Below are positions 36,753-45,423 of a stretch of DNA of 55,505 bases, piece after piece (the stretch's first letter is position 1; each line of letters opens with the position of its first letter). The stretch lies in NCBI GenBank assembly GCA_017534835.1, contig JAFXVT010000056.1, positions 1 through 55,505 of the forward strand, written 5' to 3'. This DNA comes from Ruminococcus sp. Its GTDB lineage: Bacteria; Bacillota; Clostridia; Oscillospirales; Ruminococcaceae. The notes beneath the pieces were generated by a model. That model made no database searches, was not told the origin of the DNA, and was given only the letters and a program-made list of their open reading frames with translations. Both the position numbers and the translations under genes were made by a program.

Positions 36753-38975
36753 TTAACGATCCTGTCTTTTATTATTTCTCTTCCTGTAAGCAGACGGAGT
36801 CATACCAGTCCTGCCCGTGAACTGACGGATAAGGTGGCTGTTGTTGGAATATCCGCACTCTTCGGCTATCTGCACTATCGTAAGAGTGGTGTTGTCGAGC
36901 ATCCACCTCACCTTTTCGAGCCTTGAGCATATTATATCGTCCTTGCAGCTCGAACCGTAGAATTCCTTGTATATCCGGTGAAAATGGGTCTTGCTGAGTC
37001 CCATTCTCCGCGTAATGGAATCTATATTCCAATCCTTTTCGGGGTGCTTCATAATGTCGTTCCTGAGTGCGTCGAAGCTCTCTCTGTAGCTGAATGCTCC
37101 TGCGTTCCGGCTTATCATCCTGCCTCTGAGCTTGTCCTCCATATCACTGATAAGGCGGTCTATGCCGAGTATCTCAGACTGCGAAACAGTGCATGAAACT
37201 ACCGCTATCCTGTCCTGTTTTATCTCAACAGTTCCCATATATGAGCTTCTGACTATGTCTGCTACCTCAGCGGCGAGTTCCCGTGCATTCCCACGTCTGT
37301 CCGTATGTACGACAGCTATCACGTCATCGCCAAGGCTCGCAAGAACAGCGTTATCACCGCTCAGGCGGATAGCGTTGACTATCGAATTAACTGGCGGAAC
37401 GCTGTAATGCACACGCTCCTCCCTGATGTACGAGAGCAGAGTCAGCTCAACATCGGAACTGCTGTTTTCAGCCATAAGATTCATCATTTTGTTTATCAGA
37501 CCGCGTTTGTTGTAGATACCGAGGACAGGCGCAAACTCGGACAGCAGCTCGATACGCTTGTTCACATAGTCCTTGTACATACGGTTCTGGACATTGTTAA
37601 GACCGCTGCTCACGGCATCGCACCAGCTCATATAGAAATCATCGAGCACGATATGCACGGCTTTTTCGTATGTGAAACCGACATAGCCAAATATCTGCCC
37701 CTTGTAATGCAGCGAGGTCATAACTGTCAGACGCGGAGGGTGCGGAACTTTCAACGACGGAAACAGCTCGCTTGTGGAAAAGCTCTTCGATTTTTCTCCG
37801 TCCGCACAGCAGGTATCCGTCCCGAGAAGCATTTCACCGGGAAGTCCTCCCCTTCTGTAAACTGACGGGTCATCAAGGCTCCTGCACCAGTCCGAACAGA
37901 GACACAGCTCTGCCCGGATACCGGTCGGTATCATATAGCAGCAGCTCCTGAATGCAGCGGTGACGTCGCTTAGCTCCCTGCATTCGGACATTCTGCGTAT
38001 CATCTCACCGTGGCTGTTGGTCTTGCGCTGCTCAAGCAGGCGGAATACCGCCCCTGCATATTCTCTTATGTCCGAGAGACTTCTGCTCCGGACTATCCTG
38101 CCGCAGTCACCGCAGCCGCAGCTCTCACCTATAACGAGCTCCGGCTCTGCTTCGCAGTCCGGTACGCTTTTACCCATTATCCCGAGCAGCTCAGTCGCTG
38201 CAAGTATACCGTTTATGCGCTCCTGACCGGCAACTGTGCTGACGGATATGCGCCCGCTCTGTGATATCATACTTCCGTCGCAGCCCATAACAGCTATGTC
38301 CTCGGGGACTCTTATCCCGTGACCGGTAAGCGTGGAAACGAGCTCAACAGCCATAATATCGCTTCCGCAGACGATACCGTCAGGCTTTGTGAGACGTCCC
38401 TCTGCTATGTCAACGGCTATTTTATGCGGAACATCTCTCCAGTAGTTGCCATAGAATATGTCGTCATCGCTGTATCCGAGGCCAGCCTCGTCCATTGCCC
38501 TGCGAAATCCGCTGATACGCGCCTCAGAGGGAGCGTGTCCGCTGCTTCCGCCGATACAGTAAAGCTTTTTGCAGCCGTGCTCCTTTATCAGGTGCATCGC
38601 CGAAAGATACATAAGCACTTTCTCATCAGCGGAAACTACCGGAAAAAAGGGCTGCTCATAATTCACTGCAACGCAGGGACTTCCCTGCTTTTTCAGGAGC
38701 TCAAGCAGCTCCCGGCGGAGCTTTTCGCTGCAAAAGGTATCCGCTTCAAAAATGAATCCGTCGAAGCCGCCGTGGAGCATGACGTCGAAAATATTGGTCT
38801 GACCTCTGCTGTACGCTGATCCGAGATGCTCATCAACATAGTTTATGCCGCACGTTATGACTATGGTATCATACCCGTATCCGGCAGCAGTCGTGTGGAC
38901 AGCGTCTATGAACTGCGTGTCGATATTGCTGCTCACCTGAGGTATTATAACTCCTATCCTGCCCTTGCTATCCAT
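36753..38975 (-). CDS. LacI-type sensor / AraC-type regulator hybrid
   Basis: This 740-residue cytosolic regulator has a periplasmic-binding-protein-like sensor domain of the LacI/XylR type at about 1-290 (RIGVIIPQVSSNIDTQFIDAV, DGIVCGSDIMAVELV, DIAVMGCDGS). A central region (about 300-620) has a GGDEF-like or GAF-like flavour that I cannot assign. Two AraC helix-turn-helix motifs close it (about 645-740; NIDSITRRMGLSKTHFHRIYKEF and TIVQIAEECGYSNNSHLIRQFTGRTGMTPSAYR). The start ATG 38975 follows GAGGTG; an upstream ATG at 39029 lies over the promoter and terminator. It probably senses a sugar and controls the mannanase gene next door. Confidence 0.88.
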   Translation of the reverse strand: MDSKGRIGVIIPQVSSNIDTQFIDAVHTTAAGYGYDTIVITCGINYVDEHLGSAYSRGQTNIFDVMLHGGFDGFIFEADTFCSEKLRRELLELLKKQGSPCVAVNYEQPFFPVVSADEKVLMYLSAMHLIKEHGCKKLYCIGGSSGHAPSEARISGFRRAMDEAGLGYSDDDIFYGNYWRDVPHKIAVDIAEGRLTKPDGIVCGSDIMAVELVSTLTGHGIRVPEDIAVMGCDGSMISQSGRISVSTVAGQERINGILAATELLGIMGKSVPDCEAEPELVIGESCGCGDCGRIVRSRSLSDIREYAGAVFRLLEQRKTNSHGEMIRRMSECRELSDVTAAFRSCCYMIPTGIRAELCLCSDWCRSLDDPSVYRRGGLPGEMLLGTDTCCADGEKSKSFSTSELFPSLKVPHPPRLTVMTSLHYKGQIFGYVGFTYEKAVHIVLDDFYMSWCDAVSSGLNNVQNRMYKDYVNKRIELLSEFAPVLGIYNKRGLINKMMNLMAENSSSDVELTLLSYIREERVHYSVPPVNSIVNAIRLSGDNAVLASLGDDVIAVVHTDRRGNARELAAEVADIVRSSYMGTVEIKQDRIAVVSCTVSQSEILGIDRLISDMEDKLRGRMISRNAGAFSYRESFDALRNDIMKHPEKDWNIDSITRRMGLSKTHFHRIYKEFYGSSCKDDIICSRLEKVRWMLDNTTLTIVQIAEECGYSNNSHLIRQFTGRTGMTPSAYRKRNNKRQDR

Positions 38976-38993
38976 AATATCACCTCTAAGAAA

Positions 38994-39022
38994 ATTATAG
39001 CTGATTTGTCCTGATGCGTCAA
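38994..39022 (-). promoter_or_regulatory. Promoter of the LacI/AraC regulator
   Basis: TTGACG (39017-39022) and TATAAT (38994-38999) with a 17-base spacer on the minus strand. Confidence 0.7.
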
Positions 39023-39025
39023 TAT

Positions 39026-39062
39026 GCAAGAAGCTCCGCCGGGAAAAAGCGGAGCTTCCTGC
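39026..39062 (-). terminator. Terminator of the mannanase gene
   Basis: GCAGGAAGCTCCGC / GCGGAGCTTCTTGC, a long stem with one mismatch and a 9-base loop. Confidence 0.7.
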
Positions 39063-39098
39063 ATTTTTATTTAATTCGGAGTGACAGATATGCTGTTA

Positions 39099-41630
39099 TC
39101 ACTGATGAAAGAAGAATGGCAGGCAGTTATAGAGATACTGACGCACATAGTACCAGCTGTGCTGTCCGCCGTCCGCAAGGATAAACCAGAGGTTGCCCTT
39201 TGAAAAATCCGATGTATACTCAAACTGGCTGAGCTTTTTCATATTCTCTATCTGCGCGCTGAGCTCGGAAACCGCAAAATCCGATGTACCGGTCGCCGAC
39301 ATTATGAAATACTCGTCTTTTTTCAGACCAGCCCTGTCAACTGCTCTTGCGAGCGCACCTGTGTCAGCTCCGCCTGTGCCCCAGTGATGGGCACCGCTGA
39401 GAGGCATAAAGTAGCCGATGATGTCGACACATTTCTCGAATGCAGCCCATGTCGAAACGCTTCCCATTGAGAAACCGCCGTAGGCTCTGTGCATTCTCGA
39501 CGCCTTGAGGTCTGCTTCCGATGTGGAAGCCGCATATGTTGAATACTTGCCCTCAACGAACGGGATAACGCTCTCGCGTATCTCCTTGTAAACGTGGTCA
39601 GCATTGTAGAATGTATCAGCGCTAACCTTGTTGAAAGTGGGGGTCACGATTATCATCGGCTCGATGTCGCCGTTCTGTATCATATTGTCAAGCAGGCGCT
39701 GAGTCTCGCCATTGTCATTGTAAAGGAGCGTATTCTCGTTGTCGCCCATACCGTGCATAAAGTAGAATACATTGTACTTCTTGTTCTTGTCATAGCCGTA
39801 GGGAAGGTATACATTCAGCGTATTTGTACCGTTTACGCCGTTGTAGGTCTCCTTCACGACTGTACCTGCCTGAGGTATCGCATTTTTGTAGCTTGCCTGA
39901 TACTCGGTATACTTCTTTGCAGGGTCGTAGCTGTAGCTCTGCTTCGGAGTCTCAGGCTGCTTTGGTTCATCGGGCACGCTGACAGTGCTTCCGGCAGCGG
40001 AGATGAGCTCCTGTCTCATAATTATGAGGTCGAACATATCAAGTCTGCCGTCCTCGCAGAGGTCGCCGGCTCTCCAGCTTCCAAGCTCTGTGCCGCGTGC
40101 TCCGAGCAGCCATTTCTCCATAAGTGTGAGGTCGGCTACGCTGAATTCTCCGTCGCCGTTCACATCGCCTCTTACTGCTTCGGGAGCGGCAATATCGAAC
40201 ACAGGCTCGCTGTCGCTGTAGGAAGAGGAGCTGCCGTAGTGGTAAATATCGGGGAGCTCATCGAGGGTGAGCATATAGTCGCTGTTGTAGACGCGCTTGA
40301 GATATGAAGCTGTGTTGAACTGATTGCTGTCGATGAACGAAGTATGCCACGTCATGAACCACAGCCATTTTGCACCGTCCGCCTTCATCTTTTCGGGATC
40401 GGGGATAGGTCCGTTCTCGTGCAGACAAACCGGCTTTTTGGCTACCTGAGCGGTCTTGTTATACATCGCTGCAAGCGACTCTGTATGATTGACGTATGTG
40501 TCTGCACCGATAATATCAACGTACTGATCGCCGGGATACCAGCCGGGATTCACATCGCCGCAGTACCCGAGGCTCCAGATAAGGTTATCGAGTCCCCAGT
40601 AGTTCGTGTAGCGGTCGTACATTATCTGCCACAGCTTCTTGAAATTGTCGGCACCGCCCTTGCCCCACCAGAACCACTTTCCGTCGAATTCGTGGAAGGG
40701 ACGCCAGATGACCGGAACTCCTGCCTTTTGCAGCTCCTGAAGCGCTTTTGCGCCCTTGTCCATTCCGGCGATAAGAGCCTGATACTCAGCTGTGCCCTCT
40801 GTCAGAGCGGCGTTCCAGTTGAGGTCGGTATTCATTGATTCTGTGTGGCTGCCCCTGAAATCGCTGCCGCAGTGCCAGCATATCGTAACGATGCCGCCCT
40901 GCTTGTACCACGAGATCGCGCGGCGGTTGCAGCCGGCAAAATCGTCGCCCATATAGTCAAGTCCACGCAGAGCAGGATATTTTCCGCTTGCGTTCCTGAT
41001 TATATCGAACTCATAGTTCTCGCTGCCCATCCACGTCGATTCCTGCTGACCTGATATAACGTGATTCCCGTAGGTGTCGCAGAGGAAGTTGTACAGCGAC
41101 TGTGTCTGTGCGGAAGCCTTCGGGTTCGAGAGCTTTCCGCCGCCTGAATAATTCGTAAAATTGCCCTTTTCGATAATAAGTGCGTCCATATAAGTCCAGC
41201 CCCACGATGCCTCTACGGTTATATCGTTGCTGCCCTGTTTCAGGTCTGCATTCACGCTTACGGTCCTGAATTCGCCGTCGCCTGTGTATTCGCAGAATAT
41301 CTCGCCTGCGCTCCTGCCGTTGACGAGGACGTTCTGATATTTGCCGTCCTTGTCATATGGCTGACTGTAGCGGAGAGTTATCCTGTGCGCTCCTGCCTCG
41401 GCGGCATTCACGGTCACGGTCGCAGTGTTTCCGCCGTCCTTGAGGTCAACAGCCTTTCCGCCGCTCGCGCCCTTTACATTCTCGATAACTGCTGCATTTT
41501 CGCCGCTGCTCGTTATCCTTCCCTTTTCAAATTCGTACTGGTCATCTGCCGCGTCCGCACTCATCTGAACAAATGGAACAGCTCCGAATGCAAGTGCCGC
41601 AGACATCATAATTGACAATGCCTTTTTCAT
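39099..41630 (-). CDS. Secreted CBM35-GH26-dockerin-CE1 mannanase/esterase
   Basis: This 843-residue multidomain enzyme attacks mannan and ester-linked side groups. A signal peptide (about 1-28) is followed by a CBM35-like module (about 30-157), a GH26 beta-mannanase domain (about 165-470) with acid/base Glu in WRPFHEFDGKWFWWG and nucleophile Glu in CLHENGPIP, a type I dockerin (about 490-550; GDVNGDGEFSVADLTLMEKWLLG), then a CE1-type esterase (about 590-843) with GGFSMGS and a final catalytic His in DGGQHSW. The dockerin is internal, between the two catalytic domains. It is transcribed toward the LacI/AraC gene. Confidence 0.93.
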   Translation of the reverse strand: MKKALSIMMSAALAFGAVPFVQMSADAADDQYEFEKGRITSSGENAAVIENVKGASGGKAVDLKDGGNTATVTVNAAEAGAHRITLRYSQPYDKDGKYQNVLVNGRSAGEIFCEYTGDGEFRTVSVNADLKQGSNDITVEASWGWTYMDALIIEKGNFTNYSGGGKLSNPKASAQTQSLYNFLCDTYGNHVISGQQESTWMGSENYEFDIIRNASGKYPALRGLDYMGDDFAGCNRRAISWYKQGGIVTICWHCGSDFRGSHTESMNTDLNWNAALTEGTAEYQALIAGMDKGAKALQELQKAGVPVIWRPFHEFDGKWFWWGKGGADNFKKLWQIMYDRYTNYWGLDNLIWSLGYCGDVNPGWYPGDQYVDIIGADTYVNHTESLAAMYNKTAQVAKKPVCLHENGPIPDPEKMKADGAKWLWFMTWHTSFIDSNQFNTASYLKRVYNSDYMLTLDELPDIYHYGSSSSYSDSEPVFDIAAPEAVRGDVNGDGEFSVADLTLMEKWLLGARGTELGSWRAGDLCEDGRLDMFDLIIMRQELISAAGSTVSVPDEPKQPETPKQSYSYDPAKKYTEYQASYKNAIPQAGTVVKETYNGVNGTNTLNVYLPYGYDKNKKYNVFYFMHGMGDNENTLLYNDNGETQRLLDNMIQNGDIEPMIIVTPTFNKVSADTFYNADHVYKEIRESVIPFVEGKYSTYAASTSEADLKASRMHRAYGGFSMGSVSTWAAFEKCVDIIGYFMPLSGAHHWGTGGADTGALARAVDRAGLKKDEYFIMSATGTSDFAVSELSAQIENMKKLSQFEYTSDFSKGNLWFILADGGQHSWYYVRQYLYNCLPFFFHQ

Positions 41631-41794
41631 TTGAGATCACCCCTTCGATCATTTCCGGATCACGTTCGTCCGCTTGACTCTGAGACCATTATATAATGAC
41701 AGGGGCGTCAAAACAATACATTTTTGCTCCAAAAAACAACACTTTTATACCATTCTTTCGTCACAGCGGTTTCGTGAGCCGCTGAGTAAAAAAC

Positions 41795-41833
41795 AAAAGG
41801 CAGGTCAAAGGGGAACACCCTTCAAACCTGCCT
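41795..41833 (-). terminator. Terminator of the aminotransferase gene
   Basis: On the minus strand AGGCAGGTTTGAAGGG pairs with CCCCTTTGACCTGCCT, followed by TTTGTTTTTT. Confidence 0.75.
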
Positions 41834-41839
41834 GTATAG

Positions 41840-43006
41840 TTATGGCTTTGGCATTTTTCTGCGGATCTCACTGAGCCGCTCGAGCGCTGCAACGAGAGTC
41901 TCGTTTTTCTTGGCGTAGTGAAGTCGGATATATCTGTTTTCCGGCTCTTTGAAAAAGCTCGAACCCGGAACAGCTCCGACGCCGACATACTGTGCGAGCT
42001 TCTCGCAGAAATCGAGATCGCTCTCATAGCCGAACTCAGATATATCGAGCATTATGTAATACGCTCCCTGCGGAACGGTATGCACGATACCGATGTCATC
42101 GAGTCCGCGGAGGAAGAGGTCGCGCTTCTCGGTATACTTGTCCTGAAGCCATCTGTAGTAATCGTCACCAAAGCGAAGCCCCGTAACAGCGGCTTCCTGA
42201 AGCGGTGCAGCAGCTCCGACCGTGAGGAAGTCGTGTACCTTCTTGACAGTGTCGATGATTTGCGGCGGAGCGATAACATAGCCGAGTCTCCAGCCGGTTA
42301 TCGAATATGTCTTCGACAGCGATGAGCACGAGATAGTGCGCTCCCACATATCGGGCAGACTTGCAAAATAGATGTGCTTATGCGGAGCGTAGACGATGTG
42401 CTCATACACCTCATCGGTAATAACGAATGTGTCATACTTCTTCGCAAGTCCGGCAATTATCTGCAATTCCTCAAGCGTGAACACCTTTCCGCACGGATTT
42501 GACGGATTGCAGAGGATAAGCGCCTTCGGATGCTGACGAAATGCGTCCTCGAGCACATCCGCATCGAAGCTGAATTCCGGAGGATCCAGCGGAACATATA
42601 TCGGCTCAGCACCGGAAAGAATGGTATCAGCGCCGTAATTCTCGTAAAACGGCGAGAAAACGATGACCTTGTCGCCGGGATTGGTCACGCTCATCATTGC
42701 CGCCATCATAGCCTCGGTGCTTCCGCAGGTCACGACTATCTCTCCGTTCGGGTCGATAGTGCGCCCCATAAGGCGTGACTGCTTTTCAGCGAGAGCCTCG
42801 CGGAAGTTCTGAGCTCCCCATGTGATCGAATACTGGTGGAAGTCCTCACGTGTTACCTCGGCAAGGCGGTCGAGGATCTCCTGAGGCGGAGCAAAATCGG
42901 GGAATCCCTGCGATAGGTTCACTGCTCCGTATTTATTTGAGATGCGCGTCATACGGCGTATGACGGAATCCGTGAATGTAGCTGTACGATTTGAAAGCTC
43001 GGGCAT
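41840..43006 (-). CDS. Class I aminotransferase (aspartate/aromatic type)
   Basis: This 388-residue PLP enzyme has NLSQGFPDFAPP, NPSNPCGKVF, DEVYEH and the PLP Lys in CSSLSKTYSITGWRLGY. The subgroup includes aspartate, aromatic, methionine and kynurenine aminotransferases; specificity cannot be read off. The start ATG 43006 follows GGAGGAA. It lies just downstream of the phenylacetate-CoA ligase gene, so conversion between a 2-oxoacid of that pathway and its amino acid (for instance phenylpyruvate and phenylalanine) is a natural suggestion. Confidence 0.88.
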   Translation of the reverse strand: MPELSNRTATFTDSVIRRMTRISNKYGAVNLSQGFPDFAPPQEILDRLAEVTREDFHQYSITWGAQNFREALAEKQSRLMGRTIDPNGEIVVTCGSTEAMMAAMMSVTNPGDKVIVFSPFYENYGADTILSGAEPIYVPLDPPEFSFDADVLEDAFRQHPKALILCNPSNPCGKVFTLEELQIIAGLAKKYDTFVITDEVYEHIVYAPHKHIYFASLPDMWERTISCSSLSKTYSITGWRLGYVIAPPQIIDTVKKVHDFLTVGAAAPLQEAAVTGLRFGDDYYRWLQDKYTEKRDLFLRGLDDIGIVHTVPQGAYYIMLDISEFGYESDLDFCEKLAQYVGVGAVPGSSFFKEPENRYIRLHYAKKNETLVAALERLSEIRRKMPKP

Positions 43007-43034
43007 ATATTTCCTCCAAAAGAATAAAATGCAG

Positions 43035-43053
43035 GGGCGCACACCGTGCGCCC
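43035..43053 (-). terminator. Hairpin between promoter and aminotransferase gene
   Basis: GGGCGCAC-GGT-GTGCGCCC, then CTGCATTTTATTC. It works as the terminator of the ligase gene, and also lies within the leader of the aminotransferase transcript, about ten bases after its predicted start. Confidence 0.7.
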
Positions 43054-43065
43054 TTGTTACTGTAT

Positions 43066-43094
43066 ATTATACACCTATCAGATGTTATAGTCAA
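43066..43094 (-). promoter_or_regulatory. Promoter of the aminotransferase gene
   Basis: TTGACT (43089-43094, inside the last codons of the ligase gene) and TATAAT (43066-43071) with a 17-base spacer on the minus strand. Confidence 0.6.
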
Positions 43095-44418
43095 TATTCC
43101 TCTCGTCGATCACACGTCTTGACTTGTGCTCGGAACGGGTATTGAGACCGCCGTCGGGATGAACGATGACCTTTGCAGGCTTAACGCCGATACGAGCCTT
43201 GAGTGCTGCGCTTACCTCGGCTGCAACTGTCTCGTCGTCCTTGTCAACGCCTGTTGCCTTTTCGACCTCAACTGCGTACTTGCTGGTGAAGTCCTTCTCG
43301 AAAATGCGTATGAGGTACTCACCTGTGAGGTCGCTCTGCTCACGGATAACAGCCTCGATGTCACTCGGGAACACATTTACAGCCGAAACGATGAACATAT
43401 CGTCCTTTCTGCCGAGAATGCTTATCCTGCCGTGAGTACGTCCGCAGCGGCACTTTGTAGTATCAATGCGTCCGATGTCGCCTGTCTTGAAGCGGATGAG
43501 CGGACGAGCGTGCTTGCGGAGAGTAGTGAACACGAGCTCGCCGGTCTGACCGGGCTCGAGGACCTCGCCTGTGTGTATATCAACAGTTTCAACGAGAATG
43601 TGATTCTCTGCGATGTGGAGTCCGTCGTGGTATTCGCACTGTGCAGCGCAGGCGCCGAAAATATCGGAAAGGCCATAGAAATCGAACACCTCTGCGCCCC
43701 AGATATCCTCGATAGCCTTACGTGTTGCATCGATAGAGCCGCCGAGCTCACCTGCAACGATGATCTTCTTGATGTTGAAATCCTTCTTCGGGTCATAGCC
43801 AGCCTTGAGAGCCTTCTCGCCGAGCTGCCATGCATAAGAGGGAGATGTCCAGATAACTGTGGGCTTGTAGGTCTTGAGAATGAAGAGGAGCCTCTCGCTC
43901 GGGAGAGTGCCGCCCCAGATACATAAAGCACCGAGGTTCTGTGCGCCTATAACGTCGGGTCCGCCGACATAGAGCGAGAAGTTGAGGGCGTGAACGTAAC
44001 GGTCATTCGGTCTCATTCCGACCTGCCAGAACCAGCGGCTCTCAGTATCCTGGAACTCGTCGAAGTCCTTCTTTGTGAACGGGCTCATTGTCGGCACACC
44101 GGTCGAACCGGACGATGTTGAGATAAATACAACGTCCTCCTCGGGCACTGCTGCGAGCTCGCCGAGGAACGAACCGACACCCTGAGTATCGCGCTGAGTC
44201 TTCTTGTTGATGAACGGGAATTTCTCGATGTCCTTGAGAGTCTTGATGTCCTCGGGCTTAACGCCTGCTTCATCGAACGAGCGCTTGTAATACGGCGCAT
44301 TATCGTATGCGAACTTAACTATTTCCTTAAGGTCAGCGAGCTGTCTCTTTTCGAGCTCCTCACGGGGAAGAGTTTCAAGCTCTTCATCCCAGTATTTGCT
44401 GTTTATATCTCTGCTCAT
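43078..44418 (-). CDS. paaK: Phenylacetate-CoA ligase-type acyl-CoA synthetase
   Basis: This 446-residue adenylate-forming enzyme activates an aryl or acyl acid to its CoA thioester. It has the family motif ISTSSGSTGVPT (about 90-101), IIVAGELGGS, FDFYGLSDI and RTHGRISILGRKDDM. The Cys-rich TKCRCGRTHGR segment is usual in anaerobic PaaK proteins. ATG 44418 is preferred because GGAGG lies eight bases upstream; an earlier ATG (44433) overlaps that site. It follows the 2-oxoacid oxidoreductase genes but has its own promoter and operator (44468-44526). The substrate may be phenylacetate, indoleacetate or a branched-chain acid. Confidence 0.9.
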   Translation of the reverse strand: MSRDINSKYWDEELETLPREELEKRQLADLKEIVKFAYDNAPYYKRSFDEAGVKPEDIKTLKDIEKFPFINKKTQRDTQGVGSFLGELAAVPEEDVVFISTSSGSTGVPTMSPFTKKDFDEFQDTESRWFWQVGMRPNDRYVHALNFSLYVGGPDVIGAQNLGALCIWGGTLPSERLLFILKTYKPTVIWTSPSYAWQLGEKALKAGYDPKKDFNIKKIIVAGELGGSIDATRKAIEDIWGAEVFDFYGLSDIFGACAAQCEYHDGLHIAENHILVETVDIHTGEVLEPGQTGELVFTTLRKHARPLIRFKTGDIGRIDTTKCRCGRTHGRISILGRKDDMFIVSAVNVFPSDIEAVIREQSDLTGEYLIRIFEKDFTSKYAVEVEKATGVDKDDETVAAEVSAALKARIGVKPAKVIVHPDGGLNTRSEHKSRRVIDERNIDYNI

Positions 44419-44467
44419 TGTTTTATCCTCCATAATCTTATTTAGTATATCTGTTTGGTATGTTTAT

Positions 44468-44526
44468 ATTATACATCCTTCAGCCGCATTTGTCCAATAC
44501 CATAGTTCTATGGTAGGTTATAGGCT
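44468..44526 (-). promoter_or_regulatory. Promoter with duplicated LysR-type operator, ligase gene
   Basis: -10 TATAAT (44468-44473) and -35 TGGACA (44491-44496), 17-base spacer, minus strand. Directly upstream is the palindrome ACCATAG-TT-CTATGGT (44499-44514). The 36 bases 44491-44526 match 47439-47474 at 34 positions. Confidence 0.75.
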
Positions 44527-45423
44527 GTTCTTATAACTGAAAGTCTTGTTTATATGCTCCCACTTCCGGTCGCGCGACTCGATAATTACCTGTATATCCT
44601 CATCTGAGAGGTGACGGAAGCGTCCCTGCTTCTTCAGATAGGCTGCAACGTCCGTGAACTCCTTCGGCTTATGATCCAGCGTGAATCCGCCGTTTTCGTA
44701 CTCAGCAAGATACCACAGTCCGCAGTCCACGACCTCTCTCGCTATATCGACCGTCTCATCGGGAGCAACTCCCCAGCCGGTCGGACACGGTGCGATGACG
44801 TGGATATACTTTGTGCCCTTTATCTGTGCAGCCTTCTGCACCTTCGCGATGAAATCAGCGATATATCCGACACTTGCAGTCGCAGCATAGGGAATATCGT
44901 GCGCGGCAGCTATCTCGAACATATTCTTCTTCGGGCGGATATTTCCGTGGATATTTGCGCCCGCCGGAGTTGTGGTCGTCCTCGCGCCGAACGGAGTCAG
45001 ACCGCTTTTCTGTATGCCTGTGTTCATATATGCTTCATTGTCGTAGCAGATGTAGATAATGTTATCATTGCGGTCGATAGCACCGGAAAGTGCCTGTATA
45101 CCGATGTCTGCGGTACCGCCGTCACCAGCGAATCCGACAGCTGTGAAATCCTTGTATCCTCTTGCACGGAGTCCGGCTTCAACTCCTGTCAGCATCGAAG
45201 CCGTGCCTGCAAAGGTCGAGATGATCGAATTGTTCGAGAAGCACAGCTGCGGAAAATTGAAGCCAACTGCCGACATACATCCAGCCGGAAGTACAGATAC
45301 CGCGTTCTGTCCGAGGACCTTGAGAGCTGCTCTTACTGCGAGACTTCCTCCGCAGCCGGCGCACGCCTTGTGACCGTAGAAAAACTCCTCGCGTGAAATG
45401 CTGTCCGCGACCTTATTTGCCAT
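44518..45423 (-). CDS. 2-oxoacid:ferredoxin oxidoreductase, beta subunit
   Basis: The 301-residue subunit binds thiamine diphosphate: HKACAGCGGSLAVRAALK and the motif GDGGTADIGIQALSGAI...NDNIIYICYDNEAYMNTG are the PorB/VorB pattern. The conserved cysteines CAGCG and CPTGW fit a proximal Fe-S ligand set. It overlaps the alpha gene by 11 bases. The four subunits oxidise a 2-oxoacid to acyl-CoA and CO2 with ferredoxin, or run in reverse. Confidence 0.93.
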   Translation of the reverse strand: MANKVADSISREEFFYGHKACAGCGGSLAVRAALKVLGQNAVSVLPAGCMSAVGFNFPQLCFSNNSIISTFAGTASMLTGVEAGLRARGYKDFTAVGFAGDGGTADIGIQALSGAIDRNDNIIYICYDNEAYMNTGIQKSGLTPFGARTTTTPAGANIHGNIRPKKNMFEIAAAHDIPYAATASVGYIADFIAKVQKAAQIKGTKYIHVIAPCPTGWGVAPDETVDIAREVVDCGLWYLAEYENGGFTLDHKPKEFTDVAAYLKKQGRFRHLSDEDIQVIIESRDRKWEHINKTFSYKNSL

